Below are positions 1 through 10,513 of a DNA stretch of 64,000 nt, piece after piece. The stretch spans positions 1,488,001 through 1,552,000 of the forward strand of contig NZ_OZ026472.1 of NCBI RefSeq assembly GCF_964019805.1, given 5' to 3'. Source of the DNA: Candidatus Lariskella endosymbiont of Epinotia ramella. Its GTDB lineage: Bacteria; Pseudomonadota; Alphaproteobacteria; Rickettsiales; Midichloriaceae. Below the pieces are notes generated by a model. That model was not told the DNA's origin, did no database searches, and saw only the letters and a program-made list of their open reading frames with translations. How positions within the stretch are numbered: the first letter of the stretch is position 1; each line of letters opens with the position of its first letter. The position numbers were made by a program, and so were the translations under genes.

Positions 1-630
1 ATTATTGCAATATTGTATAATGTATGTTTCTCGCTCATTTGTATCTTCTTAGCTATATCAAATAAGATATTTGCCATTTCTGGGTTCTCATTTTTTGCTG
101 CAACAGCAAATATAGCAAATGAGCCATCCGATAAAACTGAAGCCAAATCCACATCTGCTTTTTCAAAGCCTTCAGACAATAACCATTTCAAACATTCAGT
201 ATTTTTATTGCGCAGTGCTGAGCGTAGTAAGAAATAAGCATGTTCAGATATGATATTGATTAGTTCACTCTCACTCATTTCTTTTGTAAGAAATATAGCG
301 TTCTCCGCACTTTCATTACGCAGTGCTTCCATAAAAAATACCCAATCTACCTTATCTCCATTTTGTATAAATTCTCTGTAACGTTCTTGAAACACTTGAG
401 TATCCTCATATATAGCACTCTCTAGTAATATTACCCTCTGAATATCTTGTTCTATTTTCTTCATTTTACTGTTTTGTGGCTTTGCATATGGCTGCAGCAT
501 TTCTAAGACTTTTGGATTTGGATTAGAGACCGCTTCTCTTATAGCATGGTAATTTGCGGTTTTTATTGCTTTCTTAAAAGCTCCGCTAAATTTCGCGTCC
601 CGCAAAGCTAAAAACTCAACCTCATTAATT

Positions 631-1528
631 AGACCTCTTGCATAACCATATAAATTGATTAAAATCCTTGATTTTATCAAGGATAACATGAAGTTTGAAA
701 ACATCAAAGATGAATACGCAGAAGAGTTTCGCAGGCTTACTGGCATTAAACGAGGAACGTTTGAAGTTATACTAAGTATATTAAAAGAAGCTGAAGCTAT
801 TTTAAAGTCTCAAGGTGGAAAACCCAATAAATTGGCTTTAGAAGATCGATTACTCATGACGCTTGAGTACTTGCGTGAATACAGGACATATTTTCATATT
901 TCCCGCAGTTATGGAATAAGTGAAAGTGCCTGTTATCGTAATATACGTTGGATTGAAGATACTCTAATTAAAGATAAACGATTTTCACTACCTGGACGTA
1001 AAGCATTACTAAAAAGCGATTCTGAATACGAACTTGTGTTAATTGATGCTACTGAAACACCGATAGAACGACCTAAAAAAAACAGAAGCACTTTTATTCG
1101 GGAAAAAAGAGGCGACATACTCTAAAAACTCAGCTTATTGTGGATAAAAGGAAAAAAGAAATCATTTGCACTAATTTTTCTAATGGCAAGCGTCATGATT
1201 TCAGGTTATTTAAAGAATCCGGAGTTCACATCCACCCTGAGATTAAAGTTCTTACAGATACTGGTTATCAAGGCATTGATAAGTTGCATTATAATTCAGA
1301 GTTACCAAAGAAAAAGACAAAAAAGCGACCACTAAGCAGGAAAGATAAAAAGAAAAATCGTCAATTGTCTAGTGAACGTGTTTTAAATGAAAACGTCATA
1401 GGCATGATCAAACGATTTAAAATTATCGCTGATCGTTATAGGAACAGAAGAAAACGATTCGGTTTAAGGTTTAATTTACTTGCTGGTATCTATAACTTTG
1501 AGCTTTAAATAGGTTATGCAAGAGGTCT
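631..1528 (+). mobile_element. IS5-family insertion sequence, copy 1 (898 bp)
   Basis: The element starts with AGACCTCTTGCATAACC and ends with the exact inverted copy. It is flanked by a 3-bp direct repeat, att at 628-630 and 1529-1531. It carries one transposase split into two frames. A second copy of the same length lies at 51849-52746 in the same orientation. Confidence 0.93.
688..1508 (+). CDS. IS5-family DDE transposase, two frames joined by -1 frameshift
   Basis: Frame A starts at ATG 688 (AAGG five bases upstream; a TTG start at 655 is possible) and stops at 1125. Frame B (-1 relative to A) runs to 1508 and is open back across the A8 run at 1075-1082. Slipping -1 on that run joins ...IERPKK to a KQKHFYSGKKRRHTLK segment, which is the normal IS5-family reading. 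Catalytic residues visible: D in LIDATE (frame A), D in LTDTGYQG and E in SSERVLNENVIG (frame B). The frame A product carries the N-terminal helix-turn-helix-like region. Programmed slippage is inferred from the homopolymer and from the same arrangement in the second copy; a degenerate element is less likely because both copies are otherwise intact. Confidence 0.88.
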
Positions 1529-1869
1529 ATTAGATCCATATTCGGATTTTTAGCAAGACTCTGGATTATATTAACAAAGCTTAACTTACTTTTAAGTGTA
1601 TTAAAAAGTTGTTCAGGTGAAATATGCTGTTTATGCTCTGAATTTTCTAGAAATGATACAAGCCTCCGTACCACATCACCAGATTGAGTTTGCAGAGCAA
1701 GTGTTAGAGTAAGAGATACAATCTGTTCCAGCTTAATTCCTTCTCTTTCCATTGCATCAATTAAGAACCTAAAATATTTATCGTTACTTGTGTATTGACT
1801 CACCAGATTTACAAGTATATTTGCCCAGCCATAACTTTTAATTGTTACTAATTTTTCTAACTCTCTCAT

Positions 1870-2305
1870 ATCTCACTCTATCAATATAAAATTAATTATA
1901 AATAAAACTTTATATAAACTTAATATTATCAAGCGATATGTCGCCGATATTGCGATTTTAATATCAATTAAACATGAATCTATCTCTATCTAACCATAAG
2001 TAAATTATAAAAAGCATAATCACCTTATTATATCTAAAAGTCACAATATAATGAGTATATATAACAGGCGAATATATCATATTACATACAAATCCTTTTA
2101 AGGATACAATTTACGATACGTATTATTCAAGCTAATTATAAATCCTTATGGAGTTTTTATATTTGCAATACGATTATTGCAAATATTTTGATATATTAAG
2201 AGTATATTAAATCTCATTTATGCATCTATAATACTGTTTGCATTACATTACTATGATGATATAAGGGACTGTGATATGTTGATTGTTTGTTAAATATTTT
2301 AGAGA
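1870..2305. other. AT-rich intergenic region
   Basis: No gene is visible in this 436-bp stretch. It contains a perfect 10-bp inverted repeat with a 4-nt loop at 2161-2184 (ATTTGCAATA/TATTGCAAAT), about 120 bp upstream of the next gene. No clean -35/-10 pair stands out. Confidence 0.6.
2161..2184. promoter_or_regulatory. perfect inverted repeat upstream of sulfatase-family gene
   Basis: Two 10-bp arms, ATTTGCAATA and TATTGCAAAT, flank CGAT. There is no following T-run, so it does not look like an intrinsic terminator. It could be an operator or only a structural repeat. Confidence 0.3.
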
Positions 2306-4465
2306 ATGGTTTATTGCTTGCAAATTCTCAGGTCACTTCGATTAAAAGACATAATGTATATAAAATGGCACTATTTGCTCCATTTGCAACTCATCAAGCC
2401 TTTTTTCATTTTTTTTCTTTTGATACAGTTTTGTGTCCGCTTATGGCTGATAATTAGCGAATACCATAATATTAAGGAAGATCAATGTTGTATATTTTAT
2501 GTTTTTTTATGTGGAACTATAGAGGATATATGCATATTTACATGCCTTCTTACTATAACTTTTGCTTTTCTCTCCATTCCATTCAAAAAAGTAGCGTTCT
2601 CTAGATTATATAGTGTAATTGTATTATTTTTTCTTGTTTCATTCGTATACCTTATAGCAACAGCAGAATATTTTTTCTGGGCTGAATTTCATAATCGTTT
2701 TAATTTTATTGCGATAGATTACTTGATTTATACAAAAGAGGTGATAGCAAATATCAGAGAATCATATTCTTTATATGTAATATTCTCTACAATGCTTATA
2801 TTACCTTTGATTACTACATTTCTTTTATCAATGAATCTATGGAAAAAGAATATAAATAGTCTTTTATGTTTTAATATCACTATTTTATATCGCTGGATTG
2901 CACTATGCGCTTTAGCAATCTTTTTATATGTTACTTCTGAGCAGTATCTACATGATATTAATAACCAGTATCTAAATGAAATTGCAAAAAATGGGTACCA
3001 TGCGCTGCTTTCTGCACTTCAAGAAAGTGAACTTTCATATGATGACTTTTATCTACAAAGAGAAGAAAAGGATTTACTAAAGCGTTTAAGAGCTGAAATC
3101 ATAACTCCAAATAGCAGATTTCTTAATGATGTCATTATGAGAGAGATAAAAGAAGAAGGTCCTGAAAAAAGATATAATGTAATGCTTATAGTTGTTGAGA
3201 GTTTGAGCGCGGAATTTTTATCTGCTTTTGGTGATAAACAGAATCTAACTCCTTATTTAAATGACCTTGTCAAAGAATCAATATTATTTACTAATTTATA
3301 TGCAGTTGGAATAAGAACAGCATATGGTCTCTCCGCGCTAAACTTATCAATACCCCCAATTCCTGGCCATGCAATAATCCAAAGATTACATAATGAGAAT
3401 TTATTTTCATTAGGATATATCTTAAATAGCAAAGGATATGAAAGTAAATTTATACAAGGTGGAGATAGTAACTTTGATAATATGCGTTACTTTTTTTCGA
3501 ATAATGGATATGAAGTTATAGATAGAAGTAATTTTGCGGAGGAGGAAGTAACATTTTCAAATGCGTGGGGAGTTTGTGATGAAGATTTATTTGATAAAGT
3601 GATTAGAGAGAGCAACAAATCGCACTCAAGAAATAAGCCTTTCTTTAATATGATTGCGACAATATCAAATCATACGCCTTTTACATATCCAGATAACAAA
3701 ATAGATACTCCATTAAATAATAAAAGGAAAGGAGCTATTAAATATACAGACTATGCAATAAAACAATTTATTGAAAATGCTAAAACTCAAGCCTGGTTTG
3801 ATAATACAATTTTTGTTATAACAGCTGATCATACTGCAAATAGTGCTGGAAAAGTAGAATTAGACCCTGTCAAATATAAAATACCCATGATTATTTATGC
3901 GCCTAAAATTATTCCAACTATTGATTCATCAACAAAGCTAAATTGCTTAGAAAACAAAAAGGAAAATAGACTTCTTCGGAAATTTGTTCCAGTTAAGCAA
4001 GTGAAAGGAGCATATGGAGCTGTGGAGCACAGTGTACAAAAAATACATGAGCATCCTGAAGTTAAGGATATGACAAAGCAATGTGCCGCTGGAATAGAGT
4101 TTCAGAAGGAGTCTAATATTACAAAATACTCTGGCATGTATGTTGATCAACTAATTAGTCAGATTGATATAGCACCTACAATACTCGGAATGTTAAACAT
4201 GAGTTATAACAGCACATTTTATGGAAAGAATGCATTAAAAGATGACATAAACAGAAGCTTTATTTCAAACTATCAAAAGCTTGGATACTTGACAGATAAA
4301 TCGCTTTTTATATTAAAGCCACAAAAATTGTACTCTCACTATAAATTAGATAAAAATAATGTTGTATCGGAGCTAATCAAAGATTCTACACCATTAGAAA
4401 CAGCACTTTGCTACTTTCAAATTGCATCAAAATGGCGAAAATTTAACTCTATTTCAGTCGACTAG
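2306..4465 (+). CDS. LTA synthase/MdoB-type sulfatase-fold membrane phosphotransferase
   Basis: The 719-aa protein has about five N-terminal membrane segments (residues ~25-210) and then an alkaline phosphatase/sulfatase fold exposed outside the membrane, as in lipoteichoic acid synthase and OpgB/MdoB phosphoglycerol transferases. Metal and catalytic positions visible: E298 in VVESLS, T338 in IRTAYG (nucleophile position), D508-H509 in TADHT. The usual PPIPG motif follows the Thr. In a Gram-negative symbiont the substrate is probably a periplasmic glycan or lipid headgroup; this is inference. Odd feature: between MIIYAPKII and SQIDIAPTILG lies an extra ~65-residue segment (about 540-610) that the family does not normally have, and part of it recurs as a decayed fragment at 24288-24395. 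Starts at ATG 2306 or 2354 are both possible. Confidence 0.85.
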   Translation: MVYCLQILRSLRLKDIMYIKWHYLLHLQLIKPFFIFFLLIQFCVRLWLIISEYHNIKEDQCCIFYVFLCGTIEDICIFTCLLTITFAFLSIPFKKVAFSRLYSVIVLFFLVSFVYLIATAEYFFWAEFHNRFNFIAIDYLIYTKEVIANIRESYSLYVIFSTMLILPLITTFLLSMNLWKKNINSLLCFNITILYRWIALCALAIFLYVTSEQYLHDINNQYLNEIAKNGYHALLSALQESELSYDDFYLQREEKDLLKRLRAEIITPNSRFLNDVIMREIKEEGPEKRYNVMLIVVESLSAEFLSAFGDKQNLTPYLNDLVKESILFTNLYAVGIRTAYGLSALNLSIPPIPGHAIIQRLHNENLFSLGYILNSKGYESKFIQGGDSNFDNMRYFFSNNGYEVIDRSNFAEEEVTFSNAWGVCDEDLFDKVIRESNKSHSRNKPFFNMIATISNHTPFTYPDNKIDTPLNNKRKGAIKYTDYAIKQFIENAKTQAWFDNTIFVITADHTANSAGKVELDPVKYKIPMIIYAPKIIPTIDSSTKLNCLENKKENRLLRKFVPVKQVKGAYGAVEHSVQKIHEHPEVKDMTKQCAAGIEFQKESNITKYSGMYVDQLISQIDIAPTILGMLNMSYNSTFYGKNALKDDINRSFISNYQKLGYLTDKSLFILKPQKLYSHYKLDKNNVVSELIKDSTPLETALCYFQIASKWRKFNSISVD

Positions 4466-4672
4466 AAAGTCACATCCTACTTTGATGTTTAGCTTATATG
4501 CAAAAATACATTAATTAGTAAGCACGCTTTTAAAAGTCTCAAAACAAGCATGAAATGATGCCACGAGTGTCAAAATAGCGCTTTAAATCCGTAAAAAAAT
4601 GTTATAATAAACGCAAAAACCTTACTGATTTTATAAAAGCAGTATTTACTTAGGCACAGGATCAATTAGTCA

Positions 4673-4790
4673 GTCTGTCCGCCAAAAGCATGCATTTTAG
4701 CTTTTGAAATGCCGGCGCAACTTTATATTGTGTGTTTTGTTACTCAGCTGATGATATCTGTGTTAATTTATTGTGATTTTTTATGGCAGC
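4673..4790 (+). repeat. solo end of the 33071-34829 IS element
   Basis: The stretch begins GTCTGTCCGCCAAAAGCATG and matches both ends of the IS at 33071-34829 through TTTTAGCTTTTGAAATGCC, TATTGTGTGTTTTG, ACTCAGCTGATG and TTGTGATTTTTTATGGCA. No transposase is attached, so it is a solo end or a MITE derived from that IS. Confidence 0.7.
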
Positions 4791-4798
4791 ATGAGAAA

Positions 4799-4908
4799 GT
4801 CTATCCGCCAAAAATTAGTACATGACAGAATCCTGGGCTAATTTTTGCACATTTCACTTCTCCACCAAAATTGATTTGTTTGCGTATATAAATTTTTGGC
4901 GGATAGAC
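4799..4908. repeat. MITE-like palindromic element (R1 family)
   Basis: The 110-bp element is bounded by GTCTATCCGCCAAAAATT and its inverse. The termini share TCCGCCAAAA with the ends of the IS at 33071-34829. Its inner part (TTTGTTTGCGTATATAAATT, CACTTCTCCACCAAAATTGA) recurs inverted near 63729-63812. It is non-coding. Confidence 0.75.
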
Positions 4909-5003
4909 AATGTATTCTTTAACATATTTCACGCAAAATACATTGCAAGATCACTTGATATAAGTATATCAAGCGTTAAATTTTTAAATAGAAAGTTGCT
5001 ATA

Positions 5004-6662
5004 TTAAACCCTTATTATATTTACTACTATCTCAGGTCTTTTGCCTATTTGTTGTTTTAATATACTGCGCACTATACTCACTGTAGTTTTTTCTATTGCC
5101 TTATCTGGCAAACGACCCGAAGATTTAAGCGCAGAATTTAGTTCTTTCGATATCATGTCTAAAAGTTCACTATCAGTAGAATACTCCAAAACGCCTGGCG
5201 CATTTATTCTCGGCTTTTTCACCATGACATTCTTACTATATAGTAAGTTAGCTACAACCAACCCATGATCGCGCATAGAACGGCGTTTTCTTATGATTGT
5301 ACTATCTGAATCTATCAAACAATATCCATCTACAAGTGTATAACCTGACTCTACTACTCCTATTTTTATAGGGTTTGGTGAGTTTATTTGGAATACATCT
5401 CCATTTGCAATCTCCACTGCATGTTTGCAACCCTTTGACCTAGCAAGCTTAGCATGCTCATGAATATGTATTGCTTCACCGTGCACAGGAATAGCAATTT
5501 GAGGTCTAATCAAATCATACATCCTAGATACTTCATCTCTAGCAGGATGACCTGAGACGTGTACAAAATGATCCCTCTCTGTTAGAACTTCTATACCTTT
5601 TCTACAAAACTTATTAAATAACGCATATATTTTCTTCTCGTTTCCTGGGATGATCTTAGAAGAAAAGATTATAACATCTCCTTCATGCAGTTTAATGTTT
5701 GGATGCGTCTCATCAACTATCTTATTAGTTGCTGCAAGTAACTCTCCTTGACAACCTGTGCAAATTATTAAAACCTCATGCCTTTTAAATTGGCTGATTT
5801 GAGAATCTGGTAAAAATTCTGGCAAATCTTTGAGATATCCAGAAGCGATTGCTGCTCTATAAAGCCTCCAAAGAGATCTGCCAGCAAGTATTATCCTCCT
5901 ACCAGACTCTGCTGCTGCCGTCGCTATGGCAGAAAGCCTTGCTATATTTGAAGCAAAGGTTGTTATAACAATCATTTTGTTCTCAAAGCCGCTTATTATC
6001 TCATGCAAGCTCTCTTGTAGCGCTCCTTCAGACCCTGACCAACCATGATTGAATATATTGGTTGAATCCCCGACCATAGCCAAAACTCCTTCATCACCAA
6101 GTGACTTGAGCTTTACTTCATCAGTTGCTTGTCCAATTAGTGGATCACGGTCAAGCTTCCAGTCTCCTGTGTGAAATATGTTTCCTTTATCTGTTCTTAT
6201 CATTAGACCATTCATTTCAGGAATAGAGTGAGTAATATGAATCATCTCTACATTAAAAGGTCCTATATCAACCTTTTTGTTGGACAACATTTCATGTATA
6301 ACAACATCATGTCCCAACCCTGCTTCAAGCATTTTTGCTTTTAGAACTTCTGATGTGAATTTCGTTGTATATATTGGACATTTGAAATCTGTCCAAAAGT
6401 ATTGCACTCCTCCAATATGGTCTTCATGCGCATGCGTTAATACAAGTCCTACTACATCTTCTGCATATTTTGATATAAAACTAACATTAGGAACAACTAC
6501 ATCTACTCCTGGGAAGTTACCATCTGCAAATCCTATACCTAAATCTACCATTAGCCATTTTCCTTTATGGTAGTAAAGGTTTAAATTCATGCCAATCTCT
6601 CCGGCACCGCCTAACGGCAAAAATAACAAATCGTTATAATACTTTTTAAAATCTAAGCTCAT
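5004..6662 (-). CDS. rnj: ribonuclease J-family metallo-beta-lactamase RNase
   Basis: The 552-aa protein is of normal length for RNase J, an endo/5'-3' exoribonuclease used for rRNA maturation and mRNA decay. The beta-lactamase domain has the zinc motif H77-x-H79-x-D81-H82 (THAHEDH), a GGAGEIGMN start typical of RNase J, and further metal residues in HTGDWK and GDSTN. The beta-CASP domain follows, with the conserved VHVSGHPARDE and PVHGE segments. The ATG at 6662 is followed directly by the conserved N-terminus. It lies 55 bases downstream of the intergenic repeat region at its 3' side and about a dozen bases after mreB in the same direction, so mreB-rnj is probably one transcript. Confidence 0.93.
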   Translation of the reverse strand: MSLDFKKYYNDLLFLPLGGAGEIGMNLNLYYHKGKWLMVDLGIGFADGNFPGVDVVVPNVSFISKYAEDVVGLVLTHAHEDHIGGVQYFWTDFKCPIYTTKFTSEVLKAKMLEAGLGHDVVIHEMLSNKKVDIGPFNVEMIHITHSIPEMNGLMIRTDKGNIFHTGDWKLDRDPLIGQATDEVKLKSLGDEGVLAMVGDSTNIFNHGWSGSEGALQESLHEIISGFENKMIVITTFASNIARLSAIATAAAESGRRIILAGRSLWRLYRAAIASGYLKDLPEFLPDSQISQFKRHEVLIICTGCQGELLAATNKIVDETHPNIKLHEGDVIIFSSKIIPGNEKKIYALFNKFCRKGIEVLTERDHFVHVSGHPARDEVSRMYDLIRPQIAIPVHGEAIHIHEHAKLARSKGCKHAVEIANGDVFQINSPNPIKIGVVESGYTLVDGYCLIDSDSTIIRKRRSMRDHGLVVANLLYSKNVMVKKPRINAPGVLEYSTDSELLDMISKELNSALKSSGRLPDKAIEKTTVSIVRSILKQQIGKRPEIVVNIIRV

Positions 6663-6674
6663 TTCTTATCTGAA

Positions 6675-8168
<1,494 letters not shown>

Positions 8169-8486
8169 ATGTTGAAAAAACCTCTAGTTATTTCTTTCAT
8201 GTTAAGCGCAATGCTGATATATTTCACGTATCATATGTTTGCAGGAAATAGAGGATTATTTTCTTATTTTGGATACGAAAATATAATCGCTGAAAAAGAA
8301 GGTATTTTAGATTCTTTGAATTCCGAACAAATCGCCTTAGAAAACAAAGTTCATATGTTATATGCAGAAAGTATTGACATTGATTTTTTAGATGAACTCG
8401 CTAGAAGTAAATTAGGACTCATTGCAGAAGATGAAGAATGTATGTTGAACTACAGCTCATCTACAAGTATAGCAAAACCTGAGTAA
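8169..8486 (+). CDS. FtsB/DivIC-family septum formation initiator protein
   Basis: The small 105-aa bitopic protein has one N-terminal membrane segment (about residues 5-24), then GLFSYFGYENII and a coiled coil (~38-62), then an ELARSKLGL motif typical of the DivIC/FtsB family. In the family it bridges FtsL and FtsQ in the divisome and activates septal peptidoglycan synthesis with FtsW/FtsI. In alphaproteobacteria this gene often sits near pyruvate dehydrogenase or enolase; here it stands alone behind its own promoter. Family membership is well supported; the exact name (ftsB or divIC) is not. Confidence 0.75.
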   Translation: MLKKPLVISFMLSAMLIYFTYHMFAGNRGLFSYFGYENIIAEKEGILDSLNSEQIALENKVHMLYAESIDIDFLDELARSKLGLIAEDEECMLNYSSSTSIAKPE

Positions 8487-8686
8487 ATTAGAGTGTATAG
8501 ACGCAGCTTGCTTTTATCTTGTTTTCTATTTATACGTAAGAATTAAATATTACTTTGCAATACGTAAATGATAAACGTGAAGTTAACGAGATATACCGTG
8601 CTTAATCTGCACGCAATTACGCTTTACTTTTTTACATTTAGTTTATAGGTTAACTAACTCAACTATTATTTGTTTAAGGTTTATGC

Positions 8687-10444
8687 ATGGCTTGCTCGGA
8701 TAAAATAAAAGCAAGGATTGCGCCTTCGTCTCTTATCTCACAATACGTCAAGCTGAAGCCCAAAGGTGGTGGCGAATTTTTGGGTCTCTGTCCGTTTCAT
8801 CAAGAAAACACACCATCATTTACTGTAAGTGACGTTAAGGGCTTCTATTATTGCTTCGGCTGTGCGGCTCACGGAGATATCTTTTCATTTATAATGGATT
8901 TTGAAGGACTAGATTACAAGACAGCACTTGAGAAGCTGGCGGCCATGGCTGGTGTCGAACTAGAAAAAAAGCATGAGCAAAGCAGAGATAAAACTAAAGA
9001 AGTATGTTATGCAATTTTTGAAGAAATAACAAAATTTTACCAAAATCATTTATATTCGCAAAATGATACTTCCGGGCTGGATTATCTGTGCCTTAGAAAG
9101 ATAAAAACCGATATTATAGCGTTATATAGATTAGGACTTGCTCCATATGACTCAAGCAAAATATTTTCATATTTGAAAAAAAGATTTACCCTCGAAGAAA
9201 TTGCTTTGTCTTCTGTATTTGGGAAAGATTTAAGCAATCTTAAAGATTTGATGCGTGGTCGTGTGATATTTCCTATATTTGACCGTAGCAAGCGTGTTAT
9301 AGCATTTGGTGGTAGATTGATAAACAGTAGTCATTATGGACCAAAGTATATAAATTCATCTGAAAATCCACTATTTCATAAAGGCGATATTCTGTATGGA
9401 CTTCATGAAGCAGAAAAGGCTGCGCGCAAGGCGCGGGAGATCTTTGTAGTTGAAGGATATATGGATGTGCTCGCTCTTGCAGGCTCTGGATTTAAAAACG
9501 CTGTTGCGCCACTTGGAACAAGTTTTAAAAAATCTCATGTTGAGTTGCTTTGGAATATATCTAAAAATCCTATTATATGTTTTGACTCTGACAATGCAGG
9601 TCTTACTGCTCAAAAACGTATAGCTCTTGAGGTTTTACCAGATATTACTCCTCAAAAATCGTTACAATTTTTGATGCTGAAAGACGGAAAAGATATCGAC
9701 GAGGTTATAAACAAGTTTGGAGGTGATATGGAAAGACTCGGAGAAGTATTAAATTCAAGTGTATCACTTGTAGATTTTCTTTTTGCAACCGAATCTAGCG
9801 CAAGAAAATTATCAACTCCAGAATCTCAAGTAGAGTTTAAAAATACACTAATAAATCTTGCAGCTTCTATAAAGGATAAAGCACTAAGCATCGAATATAG
9901 GCGATATTTTTTAGATTTATTTTTTAAAAAACGATACAGTAAATTTAATAGTAGTTCTAAAAATGTAGCGCATTCTGCAGTACTAGCTAGTCAAATGAAA
10001 TTCTTGATGAATAAAGAAAATAGTCATATAATGGCCATTTTGTGTGTATTGTTGAAATTTCCTGAATTGTTGAATGAACACGAGATATATGATGAGTTTG
10101 TGAACTTTGAAGCTAAAGATTTTGGTCTATTTAGCGAAATTAGGGACTACGTTTTGCAGCGCTCTGCCAATAATTGTAATAACGAGCTTGATTCTATAAA
10201 AGGAATAAAAAGTACAATATTGAGTAGAGCCGCAGAAGCAAGTGTTTATATAGGTAGCTCTATAGATGAAGCAAGAGCTGTTTTGACTAGAGCATTTCGT
10301 GTACATTCGTTACTAATATTGCGCTCTCAGATCGAAGAAACGCAACAGGAATTGCTGCAAAATCCGAGTGATGAGCTTATGTCTAGGCTTTTACAGCTTA
10401 AGTCATATGAATTGCGTTATAAGAATGAGCTAAAAATTGCGTAG
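8687..10444 (+). CDS. dnaG: DNA primase
   Basis: The protein synthesises RNA primers at the replication fork. The 585-aa protein has the CHC2 zinc ribbon (CPFH ... CFGC, residues ~36-65), the RNA polymerase-like core and the TOPRIM metal sites (VVEGYMD, CFDSDNAG), followed by a weakly conserved helicase-binding C-terminal part. The length is near that of other alphaproteobacterial primases. The ATG at 8687 fits the conserved N-terminus. It is followed 69 bases later by rpoD, the classic primase-sigma pair, without rpsU in front. Confidence 0.95.
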   Translation: MACSDKIKARIAPSSLISQYVKLKPKGGGEFLGLCPFHQENTPSFTVSDVKGFYYCFGCAAHGDIFSFIMDFEGLDYKTALEKLAAMAGVELEKKHEQSRDKTKEVCYAIFEEITKFYQNHLYSQNDTSGLDYLCLRKIKTDIIALYRLGLAPYDSSKIFSYLKKRFTLEEIALSSVFGKDLSNLKDLMRGRVIFPIFDRSKRVIAFGGRLINSSHYGPKYINSSENPLFHKGDILYGLHEAEKAARKAREIFVVEGYMDVLALAGSGFKNAVAPLGTSFKKSHVELLWNISKNPIICFDSDNAGLTAQKRIALEVLPDITPQKSLQFLMLKDGKDIDEVINKFGGDMERLGEVLNSSVSLVDFLFATESSARKLSTPESQVEFKNTLINLAASIKDKALSIEYRRYFLDLFFKKRYSKFNSSSKNVAHSAVLASQMKFLMNKENSHIMAILCVLLKFPELLNEHEIYDEFVNFEAKDFGLFSEIRDYVLQRSANNCNNELDSIKGIKSTILSRAAEASVYIGSSIDEARAVLTRAFRVHSLLILRSQIEETQQELLQNPSDELMSRLLQLKSYELRYKNELKIA

Positions 10445-10513
10445 TACTAAACTTTGCTTCAATTAAATTTTGATGATTAACCTAGTATTTATCACATTGG
10501 AGGTGAACTGGCT

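Larger units (their letters stand above)
1..1869 (-). pseudogene. ankyrin-like repeat protein gene disrupted by an IS5-family element
   Basis: The reading frame starts at the ATG at 1869 and reads to 1529, where the IS occupies 631-1528. If the IS and one copy of its 3-bp target duplication (att) are removed, the minus-strand frame continues without a stop from 627 to the window edge at base 1, giving more than 320 codons. The joined protein has helical, ankyrin-like segments such as LLRSALRNKNTECLKWLL and FAVAAKNENPEMANILF, but I do not see a full set of canonical ankyrin consensus repeats. No function can be assigned. In intracellular bacteria such proteins are often host-interaction factors, which is only inference here. 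The undamaged flanking frame says the insertion is recent. As it stands only the first ~114 native residues plus about 18 IS-encoded residues could be made. Confidence 0.75.
4466..5003. other. intergenic region made of dispersed repeats
   Basis: 4541-4640 resembles the inner left end of the IS5-superfamily element at 33071 (shared words around TGTTATAAT and AAAACCTTACTG). 4673-4790 is a near copy of the outer ~120 bp of that element. 4799-4908 is a palindromic element listed separately. No gene seen. Confidence 0.6.

Noticed and set aside
1136-1146. TGTGGATAA, a perfect DnaA-box word
   Set aside because: Single occurrence inside the IS5 transposase (and its copy); no cluster and no AT-rich unwinding region, so not an origin.
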